Source: Ponticaulis koreensis DSM 19734
Lineage (GTDB): Bacteria > Pseudomonadota > Alphaproteobacteria > Caulobacterales > Hyphomonadaceae
Reading direction: 5' to 3'
NCBI RefSeq assembly: GCF_000420665.1
Contig: NZ_ATVJ01000001.1
Span: 1,364,001 to 1,428,000, forward strand
Length of the DNA: 64,000 bases
Shown here: positions 35,522 through 44,804 of the stretch, in pieces
Numbering within the stretch: the first letter of the stretch is position 1
Layout: every line of letters starts with the position of its first letter
Program-made: the position numbers and the translations under genes
The notes under the pieces: model-generated
What the model was told of the DNA's origin: nothing
What the model saw: the letters and a program-made list of their open reading frames with translations, nothing else
Database searches by the model: none

Positions 35522-36748
35522 ATGCCAATAGCGCAGAACATATTTGCGGCGGTCGTATTGATCGTCTTCACTGCATTTCTAGCCGGACGCCTTCAGGCGG
35601 CCCGGTTGTCGCGCGTGCACTCTCGTCAGCTGTCATCCCTGTCGGTCTATTATGGCTGGTATTGTGCGTTGGGGGCATTAGCGCCGACAATGCTGGCTGG
35701 TCTGATCGCCTGGTTCTTCCCAATTCGACCGGATGTGGTGGCGGTAGGTCTGCCCCTGATTGCTGTCGCAGGCGCGATTTACACCTGCATGCAGATCAGA
35801 CCGGAAGTCTCCATGCAGTTACGCGTAGAGCGGTTGATAAAGTGGATGCTGATGGCCAGCGGAGGCGTTGCCGTGCTGACGACGTTTGGGATTGTGCTGT
35901 CGCTCATTTTTGAGACCGCCCGGTTCTTCGCCAGCGATGGCGTAAGTGCGAGCGAGTTCTTCTTCGGCCTTGAATGGAGCGCGCAAACCTCTGCAGCCTT
36001 TGGCGCGGTGCCGCTCTTTTTCGGTACCTTCTTTATTGCCTTCATCGCGCTTTTGATCGCCGCGCCAGTTGGCTTGTTCTGTGCAATTTACCTGTCGGAG
36101 TATGCCAGCCCGAGACAGCGCCGCGTTCTGAAACCGGTTCTTGAAATTCTCGCCGGTATTCCGACAGTCGTATACGGCTTCTTCGCAATCCTTGTCGTTG
36201 CGCCGCTTGTGCGCCAGCTCGGGCTTGCGGTGAATGATGTTCTGCGTCCGCTGAATGGCGGCATGGATGTGTTGACGGCCCAGCCGAAAAGCGCGCTCGC
36301 GGCAGGGCTGGTGATGGGCATTATGATCATCCCGTTCGTCTCGTCTCTATCTGACGATGTACTGAGGACGGTGCCGAAAAAGCTGAAAAATGGCGCGCTC
36401 GGCGTTGGGGCAACCCGCGCTGAAATGATGAAGCACATTGTCTTGCCAGTCGCCTTTCCCGGCTTGATGGCCGCCATGCTGCTGGCAACCAGCCGCGCCA
36501 TTGGCGAGACGATGATCGTTGTGATGGCTGCGGGGGAGCGGGCGAATCTGACGGCCAACCCGTTCGAAGACATCACCACCGTTACGGTTCAGATCGTTGC
36601 GCTGATGACAGGCGACCCTGAATTCGACAATCCGCGTACGCTCTCTGCTTTTGCGCTTGGCGCGGCCTTATTTGTCGTGACACTCTTCTTCAATTTTGTG
36701 TCCCAGTGGATCGTAGACAGACAGAGGAAGCGTTATGCAGGCCTCTGA
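35522..36748 (+). CDS. pstC: phosphate ABC transporter permease PstC
   Basis: Inner-membrane permease of the Pst high-affinity phosphate importer, about 408 residues. The C-terminal 240 residues are a binding-protein-dependent transport domain: GTFFIAFIALLIAAPVGLFCAIYLSEYA, EILAGIPTVVYGFFA and the EAA-type loop ALGVGATRAEMMKHIVLPVAFPGLMAAM (read in parts). The first about 140 residues carry extra membrane segments not found in E. coli PstC. A GTG at 35516 in frame would add two residues. It overlaps pstA by 14 bases. No pstS gene for the binding protein is nearby. Confidence 0.92.
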   Translation: MPIAQNIFAAVVLIVFTAFLAGRLQAARLSRVHSRQLSSLSVYYGWYCALGALAPTMLAGLIAWFFPIRPDVVAVGLPLIAVAGAIYTCMQIRPEVSMQLRVERLIKWMLMASGGVAVLTTFGIVLSLIFETARFFASDGVSASEFFFGLEWSAQTSAAFGAVPLFFGTFFIAFIALLIAAPVGLFCAIYLSEYASPRQRRVLKPVLEILAGIPTVVYGFFAILVVAPLVRQLGLAVNDVLRPLNGGMDVLTAQPKSALAAGLVMGIMIIPFVSSLSDDVLRTVPKKLKNGALGVGATRAEMMKHIVLPVAFPGLMAAMLLATSRAIGETMIVVMAAGERANLTANPFEDITTVTVQIVALMTGDPEFDNPRTLSAFALGAALFVVTLFFNFVSQWIVDRQRKRYAGL

Positions 36749-38471
36749 TCTCAACACACCGATTTCGCAAAATCCGGCATTCCTGAAACGGATGAAGCAA
36801 CGCAGCCGCGCTGACCAGCGTTTCCGTTATTATGGACTGCTGGCCATTTTCATCGCGCTAGCGCTTCTGGTGACATTGCTCGTCTCGATTACCTTTGAAG
36901 CACGCACCGCCTTCAGCCGCCACGAGGTGTCGCTCGATTTGCAGCTGACAGATACGGACTCGCGTTCGGTGTATCGCAGCATTCGCAGCGCTGTTCAGAA
37001 CATGGCGGGCGATCCGGCCGACCGTGATGTGCGAATTGAAATGTCCCAACTGGTCAGCCGTCTGGCTGCCGGAGACATTACAGAGACGCTGCAAACCTCC
37101 GGTGTGGATTTGTCCGCAACTTACCCAGTTCGTGTGCCTGTGTCCGATGAGGCAGACCGGTATCTTAAAGGCCTCGCAACACCCGTGCATCGGTTTGACG
37201 GGCTTGGTTTTGATCAGGAAGGTTCGCGCATCGATAGCGACTTTTCTGGCGCGATACAGGTGATCCAGCGCTGGCACCGCGAACAGGTATCCACCATTCG
37301 TCACCGTGAGTACCAGCCTGCATTGCGCATGCGTGATGGGCTCGCGCGTCAGGCGGAAGCGGCGCCGGGTGATCGCCAGCTTGCTATGCGTTTGGCCGGG
37401 GCTGAACACAGAGTCGAGCTGATTGAAGCGCGCCTGTCAGACTTTGAAGCGCGTATCAACGCTGAGAGCCTTGTGCTGGACGAGTTTACGCCGAGCGTCC
37501 TGTTCCGATCCGGTGAGGGCTGGATGAAAGCAGTCTCTATTTCAGGCAGGATGATAGAAGTAGAGCCGGTGATTTCCGGTCTGGACCCTGACCGTCAGCG
37601 CGGCGAAATTCTGGTCATCGAGCAGCCAGAATCCCAGCGCTCCATTCCGGATGCGCAGATTGTCGTCCTCGAGCGTTTCCAGACGGCGGGCCGTATCAGC
37701 ACGCACTTTAATGGCGCCCTTTTCAGCAATGCCGATTCTTCGGATGCCGAGTTTGCAGGCGTCTTGTCCGGTCTTGTTGGCTCGATCATGATCATTCTGG
37801 TGACGATGGGGTTGGCCGTACCCGTGGGCATTGCGGCTGCGATTTATCTGGAAGAGTTCGCGCCGCGTAACCGTTGGACGAGTTTTGTTCAGGTGAACAT
37901 CAATAATCTGGCCGCGATCCCGTCTATTGTCTTTGGTCTTCTGGGCGCAGCGATCTTTGTGAATGGCGTGATCATTCCGATCCCGTTTGTGGACGGGGTA
38001 TTCCGTCTGGGTGGCGGGCTTGGCCGCGGCTGGCCGCTCGTGGGTGGTATTGTGCTGGCGCTAATGACACTTCCGACGATCATCATTGCATCGCGCGCCG
38101 CGCTGGGTGCTGTGCCAGGTAGCGTAAGACAGGCTGCTCTTGCTATGGGCGCAACACGTCTTCAAACCGTCAATCACCATGTTCTGCCGATGGCTGCGCC
38201 GGGCATTCTGACTGGCTCGATCATCGGTCTGGCCCAGGCGATTGGCGAAACCGCGCCGCTGCTTCTAATCGGCATGGTGGCCTTCGTCGCAGAGATGCCG
38301 CAGGGCGCGACAGACCGCGCGACAGCGCTGCCGGTTCTGATTTTCCAATGGTCCACACGCGCTGAACGGGCATGGGAACCGATGACGTCTGCTGCGATCA
38401 TTATCCTGCTGCTCGTCATGTTGGTGCTGAACGGTTTGGCGGTGTTGATGCGGTTGAGGTATGAGAAATGA
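36735..38471 (+). CDS. pstA: phosphate ABC transporter permease PstA, elongated
   Basis: Second Pst permease, 578 residues, against about 300 in E. coli. A first membrane segment ([23 protein letters not shown]) is followed by a periplasmic insert of roughly 270 residues (about 60-335) with [25 protein letters not shown] and a helical middle, then the transport domain: [49 protein letters not shown] and [27 protein letters not shown]. Such an insert occurs in alphaproteobacterial PstA but is long here. It overlaps pstC by 14 bases and pstB by 4 bases. Confidence 0.92.
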   Translation: MQASDLNTPISQNPAFLKRMKQRSRADQRFRYYGLLAIFIALALLVTLLVSITFEARTAFSRHEVSLDLQLTDTDSRSVYRSIRSAVQNMAGDPADRDVRIEMSQLVSRLAAGDITETLQTSGVDLSATYPVRVPVSDEADRYLKGLATPVHRFDGLGFDQEGSRIDSDFSGAIQVIQRWHREQVSTIRHREYQPALRMRDGLARQAEAAPGDRQLAMRLAGAEHRVELIEARLSDFEARINAESLVLDEFTPSVLFRSGEGWMKAVSISGRMIEVEPVISGLDPDRQRGEILVIEQPESQRSIPDAQIVVLERFQTAGRISTHFNGALFSNADSSDAEFAGVLSGLVGSIMIILVTMGLAVPVGIAAAIYLEEFAPRNRWTSFVQVNINNLAAIPSIVFGLLGAAIFVNGVIIPIPFVDGVFRLGGGLGRGWPLVGGIVLALMTLPTIIIASRAALGAVPGSVRQAALAMGATRLQTVNHHVLPMAAPGILTGSIIGLAQAIGETAPLLLIGMVAFVAEMPQGATDRATALPVLIFQWSTRAERAWEPMTSAAIIILLLVMLVLNGLAVLMRLRYEK

Positions 38472-39289
38472 TGAGCGATCCGATCCTGCCATCTGCAGCT
38501 CCAGCCCACGCCGGAGCCGCCCCGCAAGAGCAAGCCGTAAAGGTGCGTGTTCGTGATGTGACTGTCAGCTATGACGGCGCGATGGCGATTGATAGCGTCA
38601 ATATAGACATTCCGGACAAGTCCGTAATGTCGATTATCGGTCCGTCCGGCTGCGGGAAGTCCACCTTCCTGCGCTGTCTCAACCGCATGAATGATACGAT
38701 TTCCGGATGCTCGGTGACGGGTGACATCCGGATTGATGAGGAAGATGTCACAGCGCGCAACGTGAACCCTGTTATGCTCCGGGCGCGCGTCGGAATGGTC
38801 TTCCAGGAACCGAACCCGTTCCCGAAAACCGTGTTCGAGAATGTCGCTTACGGACCGAAGATCCACGGGCTTGCTGCAACGCGCGCCGAACTGGAAGACA
38901 TTGTCGAGACGAGCCTTCGCCGCGCCGGTCTCTGGGATGAGGTCAAAGACGGGCTGCATAAGCCCGGCACATCGCTTTCCGGTGGTCAGCAGCAACGTCT
39001 CGTGATCGCGCGGGCCATCGCGATCAATCCGGAAATCATTCTCATGGACGAGCCGTGCTCGGCGCTCGATCCGATCGCGACAGCGCGCATTGAGGAGCTG
39101 ATCGACGAGCTGCGCCAGAATTATTGTATCGTAATTGTGACCCACTCTATGTCTCAGGCGGCCCGGATTTCGCAGAATACGGCCTTCTTTGATCGTGGTA
39201 AGCTGATAGAAACGGGCACGACCGAACAGATTTTCACCAATCCGCGTGACCGTCGCACGCATGACTATATCACCGGCCGTTACGGCTAG
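38468..39289 (+). CDS. pstB: phosphate ABC transporter ATP-binding protein PstB
   Basis: ATPase of the Pst importer, 273 residues. Walker [10 protein letters not shown], the Q-loop [12 protein letters not shown], the signature LSGGQQQRL, Walker [14 protein letters not shown] and the switch His in [10 protein letters not shown] are all present. The N-terminus has an Ala/Pro-rich lead-in of about 20 residues. ATGATG at the start overlaps the pstA stop, so it is translationally coupled. Confidence 0.96.
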   Translation: MMSDPILPSAAPAHAGAAPQEQAVKVRVRDVTVSYDGAMAIDSVNIDIPDKSVMSIIGPSGCGKSTFLRCLNRMNDTISGCSVTGDIRIDEEDVTARNVNPVMLRARVGMVFQEPNPFPKTVFENVAYGPKIHGLAATRAELEDIVETSLRRAGLWDEVKDGLHKPGTSLSGGQQQRLVIARAIAINPEIILMDEPCSALDPIATARIEELIDELRQNYCIVIVTHSMSQAARISQNTAFFDRGKLIETGTTEQIFTNPRDRRTHDYITGRYG

Positions 39290-39306
39290 ATTTCAGGAGA
39301 CGAAAA

Positions 39307-39993
39307 GTGCCATCGCACACACTCAAAGCCTTCACCAGTGAACTCAACGCTCTGACCAGTGACGTCCTGCGTATGGGCGGTATGGCCGAGGCGATGATCA
39401 CGGATATGGCGACGGCGTTTGCGCGCGGCGACAGCGAACTGGCGCGAAGCGTGATCCAGCGTGACGCTGACGTGAATGCGCTGGAAACCCGTCTCGAACG
39501 CGAGATTACGCGTCTTTTGGCACTTCGCCAGCCGGTCGCACAGGACCTTCGCGGAATTATCGCGGCGCTGAAAGTTTCCAACGATCTGGAACGCATTGGC
39601 GATCTTGCAAAGAATGTCTGCAAACGCCTTATCGCAATGGGTGTAGAACACGGCGCAACCGGACAAAAAAGCGTTGAGCGTATGTCGCGCGCTGTTCGCA
39701 TGCAGCTGAATACGGTTCTTGATGCTTATGCCACCCAGAGTGCGCAGGAAGCGATAAATGTCTGGCAGCATGATGAAGAGATCGACGAGCACTATAACAG
39801 CATGTTCCGTGAGGTGCTCACCTATATGATGGAAGACCCGCGCAAAATATCGCAGGGCGCGCATCTTCTATTCATCGCTAAAAATCTCGAGCGGATTGGT
39901 GATCACTGCACCAACATCGCTGAAGTGGTTCATTTCTTTGTGACCGGCGAGGACATGCCTATGGCGCGTCCGAAATTGCCGGACCTCGAATAG
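39307..39993 (+). CDS. phoU: phosphate signalling protein PhoU
   Basis: Negative regulator linking Pst transport to PhoR, 228 residues, two repeated three-helix PhoU units with the metal-site motifs DLERIGDLAKNVCKR and NLERIGDHCTNIAEVV. The start is GTG at 39307 with AGGAGA about 7 bases upstream. It lies between pstB and phoB. Confidence 0.95.
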   Translation: MPSHTLKAFTSELNALTSDVLRMGGMAEAMITDMATAFARGDSELARSVIQRDADVNALETRLEREITRLLALRQPVAQDLRGIIAALKVSNDLERIGDLAKNVCKRLIAMGVEHGATGQKSVERMSRAVRMQLNTVLDAYATQSAQEAINVWQHDEEIDEHYNSMFREVLTYMMEDPRKISQGAHLLFIAKNLERIGDHCTNIAEVVHFFVTGEDMPMARPKLPDLE

Positions 39994-40022
39994 ACGGAAA
40001 TTGTGTGAGTATGGGGAATACG

Positions 40023-40718
40023 ATGACACCTTACATTCTGGTCGCTGAAGACGAAGATCCGGTGATTGAGCTTCTGCGCTACAATCTGGAACGTGAAGGC
40101 TATGAAGTCGGCGTTGCAAAGGACGGGGAAGAAGCGCTGGTCATGATGAAAGAGCGTGCGCCGGACCTGCTTTTGCTGGACTGGATGCTCCCGAAAGTGA
40201 CGGGCATTGAAGTGTGCCGCCAGACCCGGTCACGCTCTGAGACGCGCAATCTGCCAATCATTATGGTGACAGCACGTACCGAAGAATCTGACCGTATTCG
40301 CGGCCTTGATACCGGCGCGGACGACTATATCGCCAAGCCATTCTCCACCACCGAGCTGATGGCGCGTATTCGCGCGGTCATGCGTCGTATCCGTCCGGGC
40401 CTTGCTGAAGACGTGCTGAGCTGCGCTGGCGTTGAGATTAACCGCTCGTCGCATACAGTCATGCGTGATGGACAGGAGCTGCATCTCGGCCCGACGGAGT
40501 TCCGCCTTCTGGACTATCTGATTCAGCGTCCGGGACGAGTTTTCTCGCGTGAGCAGCTTCTTGATTCTGTCTGGGGTGCAGACGTGTATGTTGAGGCGCG
40601 CACGGTAGATGTTCACATTGGCCGCCTGCGTAAAGCGCTGAACAAACATTCTGACGTGGACCTGATCCGCACCGTACGCTCTGCCGGATATTCTTTCGTT
40701 CCGCCGAAAGACCTTTAG
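40023..40718 (+). CDS. phoB: phosphate regulon response regulator PhoB
   Basis: DNA-binding response regulator, about 231 residues. Receiver at 1-120 with acidic pocket AEDEDP, phospho-acceptor in LLLDWMLPKVTG, the T in MVTART and K in YIAKPFST. The C-terminal winged helix has LGPTEFRLLDYLIQRPGRVFSREQLLDSVWG and VDVHIGRLRKAL. The ATG at 40023 follows GGGGA and gives the standard PhoB start MTPYILVAEDED; a GTG at 40005 would add 6 residues. Confidence 0.95.
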   Translation: MTPYILVAEDEDPVIELLRYNLEREGYEVGVAKDGEEALVMMKERAPDLLLLDWMLPKVTGIEVCRQTRSRSETRNLPIIMVTARTEESDRIRGLDTGADDYIAKPFSTTELMARIRAVMRRIRPGLAEDVLSCAGVEINRSSHTVMRDGQELHLGPTEFRLLDYLIQRPGRVFSREQLLDSVWGADVYVEARTVDVHIGRLRKALNKHSDVDLIRTVRSAGYSFVPPKDL

Positions 40719-40780
40719 ACGCTTACATTTGCCTTTCAGGTGAAATGATCACAGATAACGGTCTGGGAGGAACGGGCCGT

Positions 40781-41755
40781 ATGAGAGCTTTCGTCTGCAA
40801 CACAATAAGTGAAGACTTGTCTGGCGCATCGCTGACTGAAATAGCAGAGCCCGTTGCAAAAGCGGGAGAAGTGAAAATTGCGGTACGCGCGGCGAGCCTC
40901 AATTTTCCTGACATTCTGATGTGTCAGGGCAAATACCAGTTTAAGCCGGAGTTACCTTTCACCGTGGGCATGGAGTTTGCCGGCGATGTGGTCGAAACGG
41001 GCGAGGGCGTGACCCGATGGAAGATTGGTGACCGTGTCTGCGGCGGGGCCAAGACAGGGGCGTTTGCCGAATTTGTGATCGCATCGGAAGATGGGCTGAG
41101 GCCGGTTCCAGCGGCCTATAGTTATGCAGAAGGTGCAGCCTTCGGCGCTGCTTATCTTACAGCTTATGTGTCTCTCGTTCGTCGGGCACGCATTGAAGCG
41201 GGCGAAACCCTTCTGGTGCATGGCGCAAGTGGCGGCGTCGGTATGGCGACGATTGAGGTCGGCAAACTGCTCGGCGCGACTGTCATCGCCACGACAGGGC
41301 GCGACTCCAAGATGGATGCCATCCGGCAAGCTGGCGCAGATTATGTGCTCAATCTGCGCGATGGCTTCCGTGAGAAGGTGAAAGAGCTGACCGATGGACG
41401 CGGCGCAGATGTCATTTTCGACCCGATTGGCGGCGATGTGTTTGACGAATCCACGCGGTGTATCGCGTTTGATGGTCGCCTTCTCGTCATCGGCTTCATG
41501 TCGGGCCGTATCGCCGAAATCAAAACCAATATCCCTTTGATCAAAGGGTTTTCCGTCGTTGGCGTTCGCGCGGGTGAATATGGCCGCAGATTTCCTGAGA
41601 AGGGGCGCGAAAACATGGCGCAGGTTCAGGCCTGGGCCGAAGACGGGCTTATCCGTCCACGCATTCACGCAGAGCTTCCGCTGGATGAAGCGGCTAGGGG
41701 CCTTGGTATGCTGACGGGTCGTGATGTGATCGGCAAGATCGTTCTGACGACCTGA
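40781..41755 (+). CDS. NADPH:quinone oxidoreductase family protein (zinc-less MDR)
   Basis: A 324-residue medium-chain dehydrogenase/reductase of the quinone oxidoreductase type. The N-terminal GroES-like domain has VAAKAGEVKIAVRAASLNFPDILMCQGKYQ, GMEFAGDVVETGEGVTRWKIGDRVCG; the coenzyme domain has the LLVHGASGGVGMATIEVGKLLGA nucleotide motif. Catalytic-zinc Cys/His of alcohol dehydrogenases are missing. The ATG at 40781 with GGGAGG upstream is preferred to one at 40745. Located 62 bases after phoB, possibly a separate transcript. Confidence 0.88.
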   Translation: MRAFVCNTISEDLSGASLTEIAEPVAKAGEVKIAVRAASLNFPDILMCQGKYQFKPELPFTVGMEFAGDVVETGEGVTRWKIGDRVCGGAKTGAFAEFVIASEDGLRPVPAAYSYAEGAAFGAAYLTAYVSLVRRARIEAGETLLVHGASGGVGMATIEVGKLLGATVIATTGRDSKMDAIRQAGADYVLNLRDGFREKVKELTDGRGADVIFDPIGGDVFDESTRCIAFDGRLLVIGFMSGRIAEIKTNIPLIKGFSVVGVRAGEYGRRFPEKGRENMAQVQAWAEDGLIRPRIHAELPLDEAARGLGMLTGRDVIGKIVLTT

Positions 41756-41762
41756 CGAGGTC

Positions 41763-42725
41763 CTAGCCGGATTGGCGTTTTTGAGTGATTGCTGGCGTGC
41801 GAGACACCTGGCGACGTCGTTTCTGGTAGGCGGCCAGTTTCTTCTGAACGGCTACTGTCATCAGTGTGCCAACGGATTTGCGAGCTTCAACATCAGTATC
41901 AGGCAGGACGGAGAGCTGGGTGAGCGCGTGGATGCTGATCTCAAGTACGTGGGCTTCAGGATCTTCCTTGCCCTCAATGCCATCGAGATAAAAACGCACC
42001 GCCGTCGCCGTCTGATGAAGCGCGGTGTCACCTTGTTCGATAGACTGTTGCATGGTGCGGGTGGCAATGGCCCGAACACGGTCGGTCATGCTCTGGCGCA
42101 TCGGGGCTGGCGCGAAGTCCGAATTGAGAAGCTCGTTGACCGCGAATTTCAGCTCTTCGGCGCCGGCAGCTTCCGGTCGGCCTTCTTCTTTATTTTTTCG
42201 ACCGTCTTCTGTTCGACGCCGAGGCGGCTCCAGATCTTCCTGTCGACGACGGCACGGACCGATATATTTATTAGTCGATACAAAGACTTGTGGGGCTTCG
42301 ATCACGGCGCGAAACTTTTTCTGCAACTGGCTGGAGGAGACAGGACGCATGACGAATTCATCTGCACCTGCATCACGTGCGCCGCGAATATTGGTCATCG
42401 TTGCGATCGCAGACAGATAAATAAACGGGCGCTCCGATAGCATTGGGTTCGGCAGGCGCCTCAGCTTCTGTATCAGGCTCAGATCAACCGGATTCTCCTG
42501 CGAATGAATGATCAGCACAATGTCAGCTGGAAAGCTGTAATTTTCTTCCTGAAGAAATTCGAGCGCATTCCGGCTCATTACGTGGTCATTCTGGATGCCG
42601 ATGCCGCGCAACACCTCCATCATTACAGATCGGGAGTGAATGCTGTCTTCAAGCATGAGGATGCGTACTTCTTCTGGTACGAACTCACGCGGAATCCGGG
42701 CGGGGGACAATACTGAACCGGTCAT
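41763..42725 (-). CDS. degenerate response-regulator receiver protein
   Basis: A 320-residue protein with an N-terminal CheY-like domain (about 18-140: VRILMLEDSIHSRSVMMEVLRG). The position of the phospho-accepting Asp is not Asp (ADIVLIIHSQENPVDL), and the conserved Lys is Arg in EFVMRPVSS, so phosphorylation is unlikely. After the receiver comes the motif KYIGPCRRRQEDLEPPRRR, an Arg/Glu-rich linker and a helical C-terminal domain of about 120 residues without a DNA-binding fold that I recognise. Its ATG overlaps the stop of the paralogous upstream gene by 4 bases. Probably acts by protein contact. Confidence 0.75.
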   Translation of the reverse strand: MTGSVLSPARIPREFVPEEVRILMLEDSIHSRSVMMEVLRGIGIQNDHVMSRNALEFLQEENYSFPADIVLIIHSQENPVDLSLIQKLRRLPNPMLSERPFIYLSAIATMTNIRGARDAGADEFVMRPVSSSQLQKKFRAVIEAPQVFVSTNKYIGPCRRRQEDLEPPRRRTEDGRKNKEEGRPEAAGAEELKFAVNELLNSDFAPAPMRQSMTDRVRAIATRTMQQSIEQGDTALHQTATAVRFYLDGIEGKEDPEAHVLEISIHALTQLSVLPDTDVEARKSVGTLMTVAVQKKLAAYQKRRRQVSRTPAITQKRQSG

Positions 42726-43618
42726 GCTGCTTCGCGAAGTTTACGTTTAACGATTTTTTCGAGGCCCTGAGCGATTTCGAGCCGGGCGTGCGATTTTCCG
42801 CCTTTCGCAGATAGAAGCAGGCGGATTGCATCCATGTGGGCGGAGATCACCTGCGCCTGAAGTGCGCCGCTTGCACCGACGCCTTCAATGTAGCGGGCGA
42901 CACAAACGGTCGCGAGTTCGAGGGCTTCATCCTCGATTTTTTTCGCAATATCGTTGGCTTCATTGGCGGTATTGTAGAGCGTACGCACACCGCCACGGTC
43001 ACGTGGGTCGATAGATTTTGCGAGTGATGTCAGGCGTTCAGCACACTGTACCAGCATGTTTTGATGGAATTCGCGGTCAGCTTGTTGATCGGTTGCGTCC
43101 AGCGGGTCAGACAGGCGTTTCAGCGGGCCGCGATATTCCAGCTTCCGCTTACGGCGGCGGCATGGGCCGATATAGTTTTTGCCTTCAATGAACGGGCGAG
43201 GGCGCAGGATCACCTCATCAAGACGTTCCTTGATGGTCGCGTGAGAGATCGGTTTGGCTGCAAACTCGTCAACGCCAGCGATGCGTGCTTCTTTGACGGT
43301 TTCTACACGCGGGTCGCTGGTGATCATGATCACAGGCACGCTGCGGTCAGACACAACATCATTGTGGCGCATACGGCGAACCATCTCGGTGCCGTTCATG
43401 TCAGGCAGCAGGTTTTCGGTGATCACGACACGGGGATGCCAGACATTGATAGCCTCAATGACTTCCGAGGCAGATGCTGCGGGATAAACTTTGATGAAGC
43501 CCATATTACGCAGCACTTCATTGATCATAGCGCGCGCATAGTTGTTGGACTCACCCAGTACAATCCCGATTTCGGAGGGATTGTAGTGCTTCTTCATTTT
43601 ACCAGTGTCTTTGGTCAT
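42722..43618 (-). CDS. pseudo-receiver response regulator with Glu at the acceptor site
   Basis: About 298 residues from the ATG at 43618 (AGGAC upstream). The frame extends to an upstream ATG at 43753, but that would add 45 residues ahead of the receiver. The receiver (about 15-135) has GESNNY at the acidic pocket and Glu (E68) in RVVITENLLPDMNG in place of the acceptor Asp. Thr (ITSDP) and Lys (FAAKPIS) remain. The same NYIGPCRRR motif as its neighbour follows, then a helical C-terminal region. A Glu in that position can mimic a permanently phosphorylated state. Tandem with, and paralogous to, 41763-42725. Confidence 0.75.
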   Translation of the reverse strand: MTKDTGKMKKHYNPSEIGIVLGESNNYARAMINEVLRNMGFIKVYPAASASEVIEAINVWHPRVVITENLLPDMNGTEMVRRMRHNDVVSDRSVPVIMITSDPRVETVKEARIAGVDEFAAKPISHATIKERLDEVILRPRPFIEGKNYIGPCRRRKRKLEYRGPLKRLSDPLDATDQQADREFHQNMLVQCAERLTSLAKSIDPRDRGGVRTLYNTANEANDIAKKIEDEALELATVCVARYIEGVGASGALQAQVISAHMDAIRLLLSAKGGKSHARLEIAQGLEKIVKRKLREAA

Positions 43619-43814
43619 ACCGTCCTGCCCGGATGTTCGATCATCCCTTACTGCCAGAGCGGGGTGAATATTCATCAACGCCAGACGATCAAATTTTAAA
43701 GAAATCAACGCGGCCGTTAGAAGCGGGCAATTACAGGGCAAGCCACCTTGCAAAATGAATGAAGGTGTGTAAGTTGATCAAAGTGTATTTTAGTTAGTTT
43801 CAAGAGATTTAGTC

Positions 43815-44321
43815 GTGTCTGATAGTGAAAAACTGGACCAGCGTATTCAGCTGGTCGCTTCAAAAGAGTTCGGACAGAAGGTTGATGCCTGGCGTCGTGG
43901 TCAGGATGATCTGCCGTCTCGTTCAGAGGCGATCCGTCGTCTTGTCTATCTTGGGCTTGTTCATGAAGAGGAATTTCCGATGCGCCTGATCACAGCCATC
44001 ATCCGGCCGCACAAATATGAAGCGGTTCGCGAGGCACTCGCAGAACTCGGCGTTACGGGGATTACGGCAAGTCAGGTGACAGGCTTTGGTCGTCAGCGCG
44101 GTCAGACAGAGATGTATCGCGGCGCGGAATACGAAGTAAAAGAAATTCCGAAGGTGAAGATCGAAGTGGCGGTCCCATCTACAATGCTGGAAACCGCGCT
44201 TCAGGCGATCACACAGACGGCTGAAACCGGCAAAATCGGTGACGGCAAAATCTTCGTCACCTCACTTTCTGGCGCCGTACGAATTCGTACTGGCGAACGT
44301 GACGAGAAGGCGCTGATCTAA
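43815..44321 (+). CDS. ribbon-helix-helix domain fused to P-II nitrogen regulatory protein
   Basis: A 168-residue protein starting at GTG 43815. Residues about 7-50 are a ribbon-helix-helix DNA-binding type segment (RIQLVASKEFGQKVDAW, PSRSEAIRRLVYLGL). Residues 56-168 are a complete P-II protein: MRLITAIIRPHKYEAV, the T-loop TEMYRGAEYEV with the uridylylation Tyr (residue 106; Tyr51 in P-II numbering), and TGKIGDGKIFV plus RIRTGERDEKAL. A second start is plausible: the ATG at 43980 (P-II Met1) has GAGG 8 bases upstream, so a free P-II of 113 residues could also be made. No ammonium transporter or glnA gene is adjacent. P-II proteins sense ATP/ADP and 2-oxoglutarate; the RHH part suggests a DNA-binding output. 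Confidence 0.85.
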   Translation: MSDSEKLDQRIQLVASKEFGQKVDAWRRGQDDLPSRSEAIRRLVYLGLVHEEEFPMRLITAIIRPHKYEAVREALAELGVTGITASQVTGFGRQRGQTEMYRGAEYEVKEIPKVKIEVAVPSTMLETALQAITQTAETGKIGDGKIFVTSLSGAVRIRTGERDEKALI

Positions 44322-44708
44322 TCAGCGCCTGAAGGGCAGGCTCAACAGCCGCCACAACACCCAGATTGGAAGTACGACGAGCGCACCAAGCAGGGCGGGC
44401 TTCCAACCATGGCTGATCACCCAGAATAGCCCTGCGAGCATGCTCTGCCAGACATCCTGCAGGAAGCTTACGAACGAGAATTGGCCGGGATCCTGTGCGA
44501 AATCGCCAACCTGCATGATCAGACCGACGAGCACGCAGAGCGCTAGAAGTCGGATAGCTCCCCAGAACTTAATTGCAAAGATGCGCGCAAGTAGTGGACG
44601 CTTCGGCTTCGGTGCGGGTGTCTGGGTGCTTACAGGTGGCGGCGCCTGAGCTTCCTCCGGAAATGGAGGGAAGTCCGGTGGGGGCTGGGTGTTTGTGGTC
44701 TCTGACAT
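44322..44708 (-). CDS. hypothetical proline-rich membrane protein
   Basis: A 128-residue protein with a Pro-rich cytoplasmic N-terminus (residues 1-40, PPPDFPPFPEEAQAPPPV) and two hydrophobic segments (WGAIRLLALCVLVGLIMQV and KPALLGALVVLPIWVLW). The tail is basic (RRLLSLPFRR). Its stop abuts the stop of the P-II fusion, convergent with no gap. No family is recognised; role unknown. Confidence 0.65.
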   Translation of the reverse strand: MSETTNTQPPPDFPPFPEEAQAPPPVSTQTPAPKPKRPLLARIFAIKFWGAIRLLALCVLVGLIMQVGDFAQDPGQFSFVSFLQDVWQSMLAGLFWVISHGWKPALLGALVVLPIWVLWRLLSLPFRR

Positions 44709-44757
44709 ACCTTACTCTCCGCGATGACTTATAGGTAAGGGCGGAGCGCGGCAGAAA

Positions 44758-44782
44758 AAAGGCCGCCAGAGCGGCGGCCTTT
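44758..44782. terminator. rho-independent terminator after mscS-like gene
   Basis: AAAGGCCGCC / GGCGGCCTTT with a 5-base loop, with a run of A on the left side, 23 bases past the stop of the minus-strand channel gene. Confidence 0.85.
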
Positions 44783-44804
44783 ATGGAAATTGATTTTGCA
44801 GGGC

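Noticed and set aside
38174-39262. Minus-strand open frame of 362 codons opposite pstA/pstB
   Set aside because: Antisense to two strongly supported genes with all ABC motifs; no domain in the product.
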